Below are positions 6,091-6,314 of a DNA stretch of 6,314 bases, piece by piece. The notes under the pieces were generated by a model, which saw only the letters and a list, made by a program, of their open reading frames with translations, had not been told where the DNA came from and searched no databases. The translations under genes and the position numbers were made by a program. Position 1 is the first letter of the stretch; each line of letters begins with the position of its first letter. The stretch spans positions 1 through 6,314 of the forward strand of contig DUWJ01000214.1 of the NCBI GenBank assembly GCA_012842765.1. Direction: 5' to 3'. Source of the DNA: Bacillota bacterium. GTDB taxonomy: Bacteria; Bacillota; DTU025.

Positions 6091-6133
6091 GAAAGAGAAA
6101 AGCGAAGCCTATGCAATTGCAATAGAGCCTCGC
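6091..6133 (-). terminator. Rho-independent terminator after the barrel gene
   Basis: On the minus strand, 27 bases after the TAG, GCGAGGCTCTAT and ATAGGCTTCGC form an 11-pair stem (one G-U pair, one bulged T) around the loop TGCAATTGC. A T-rich tract, TTTTCTCTTTC, follows at once. Stem strength, distance to the stop and the T-tract all fit an intrinsic terminator. It implies that the barrel gene and the protease are separate transcription units. Confidence 0.85.
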
Positions 6134-6160
6134 ATATCTCTCTATGTGCGTCGCGTTTGG

Positions 6161-6314
6161 CTAGAACTTCATTCCCAGCGACAGCCTGTGGCTGTCAGGT
6201 AGGGTATTGTGATGCTGGTAGGCGTAATCGATGTTGAAGGTCGCTGCTTCAAAGCCTGCCCCTGCAGTGAGGCATGTTCCATTCCCGCCAAAAGAGCCGC
6301 CTGCGCGGAGCGCC
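6161..6314 (-). CDS. C-terminal end of an outer-membrane beta-barrel protein (PorV/UPF0164-like by eye), 5' part outside window
   Basis: The minus strand carries an open frame from the window edge to a TAG at 6161-6163, giving the last 50 residues of a protein. They show alternating beta-strands (AGAGFEAATFNIDYAYQ, then HRLSLGMKF) separated by a turn, HHNTLPDS. The chain ends in Phe preceded by alternating hydrophobic residues, the BAM-recognised last-strand signature of outer-membrane barrels. The pattern 'xxIDYAYxxxxxLxDSHRLSLGxxF' resembles the ends of PorV/PorQ/UPF0164-type barrels of didermic bacteria. PorV belongs to the type IX secretion machinery in Bacteroidota. Family assignment from 50 residues is tentative; barrel identity is more secure. 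Its own terminator lies 27 bases after the stop. Confidence 0.75.
   Translation of the reverse strand, partial: ALRAGGSFGGNGTCLTAGAGFEAATFNIDYAYQHHNTLPDSHRLSLGMKF

Noticed and set aside
6022..6237. A 71-codon plus-strand frame rich in Cys and Arg
   Set aside because: It crosses the terminator and runs antisense to the barrel gene, whose C-terminal strand pattern is clear.

Overview
The window is almost entirely one very large minus-strand gene. It encodes a secreted, multidomain subtilisin-family (S8) serine protease. Translation was checked by hand from the ATG at 5614 to base 1: 1,871 codons with no stop, and the gene runs off the left edge, so its C-terminus is not seen. The complete catalytic set (Asp191, His256, Asn344, Ser425) is present behind a signal peptide and a propeptide. 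The protease is followed by a periodic tail: PKD domain, then an ASH/BACON-like beta-sandwich that appears to be split by an inserted module. This is repeated three times, a fourth PKD follows, and a fourth sandwich is just starting at the window edge. In repeats 1 and 2 the insert is the same conserved beta-rich module (nidogen-like by eye). In repeat 3 it is replaced by a WD/NHL-like beta-propeller.

At the right edge (6161-6314, minus strand) are the last 50 residues of an outer-membrane beta-barrel protein, ending in the C-terminal Phe typical of such barrels. They resemble, by eye, the PorV/UPF0164-type barrels. A good intrinsic terminator follows it (6091-6133). The roughly 475 bases between that terminator and the protease start hold no convincing gene. 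They contain hairpins, two weak promoter candidates, an orphan Shine-Dalgarno-like sequence, and the protease's own Shine-Dalgarno.

The signal peptide, outer-membrane barrel and huge exported beta-rich protease indicate a Gram-negative (didermic) bacterium. PKD/ASH-tailed subtilases of this kind are common in poorly cultivated environmental phyla with very large secreted proteins, but the sequence does not let me name the lineage. Base composition is moderate in GC in the genes and visibly AT-richer in the intergenic stretch around 5850-6100.

The barrel gene and the protease lie in the same direction but are separated by a terminator, so they are probably transcribed separately. If the barrel is PorV-like, the pair could be an export component and a type IX secretion cargo, but the diagnostic C-terminal sorting domain lies outside the window. 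I see no mobile element, CRISPR array, tRNA or rRNA.
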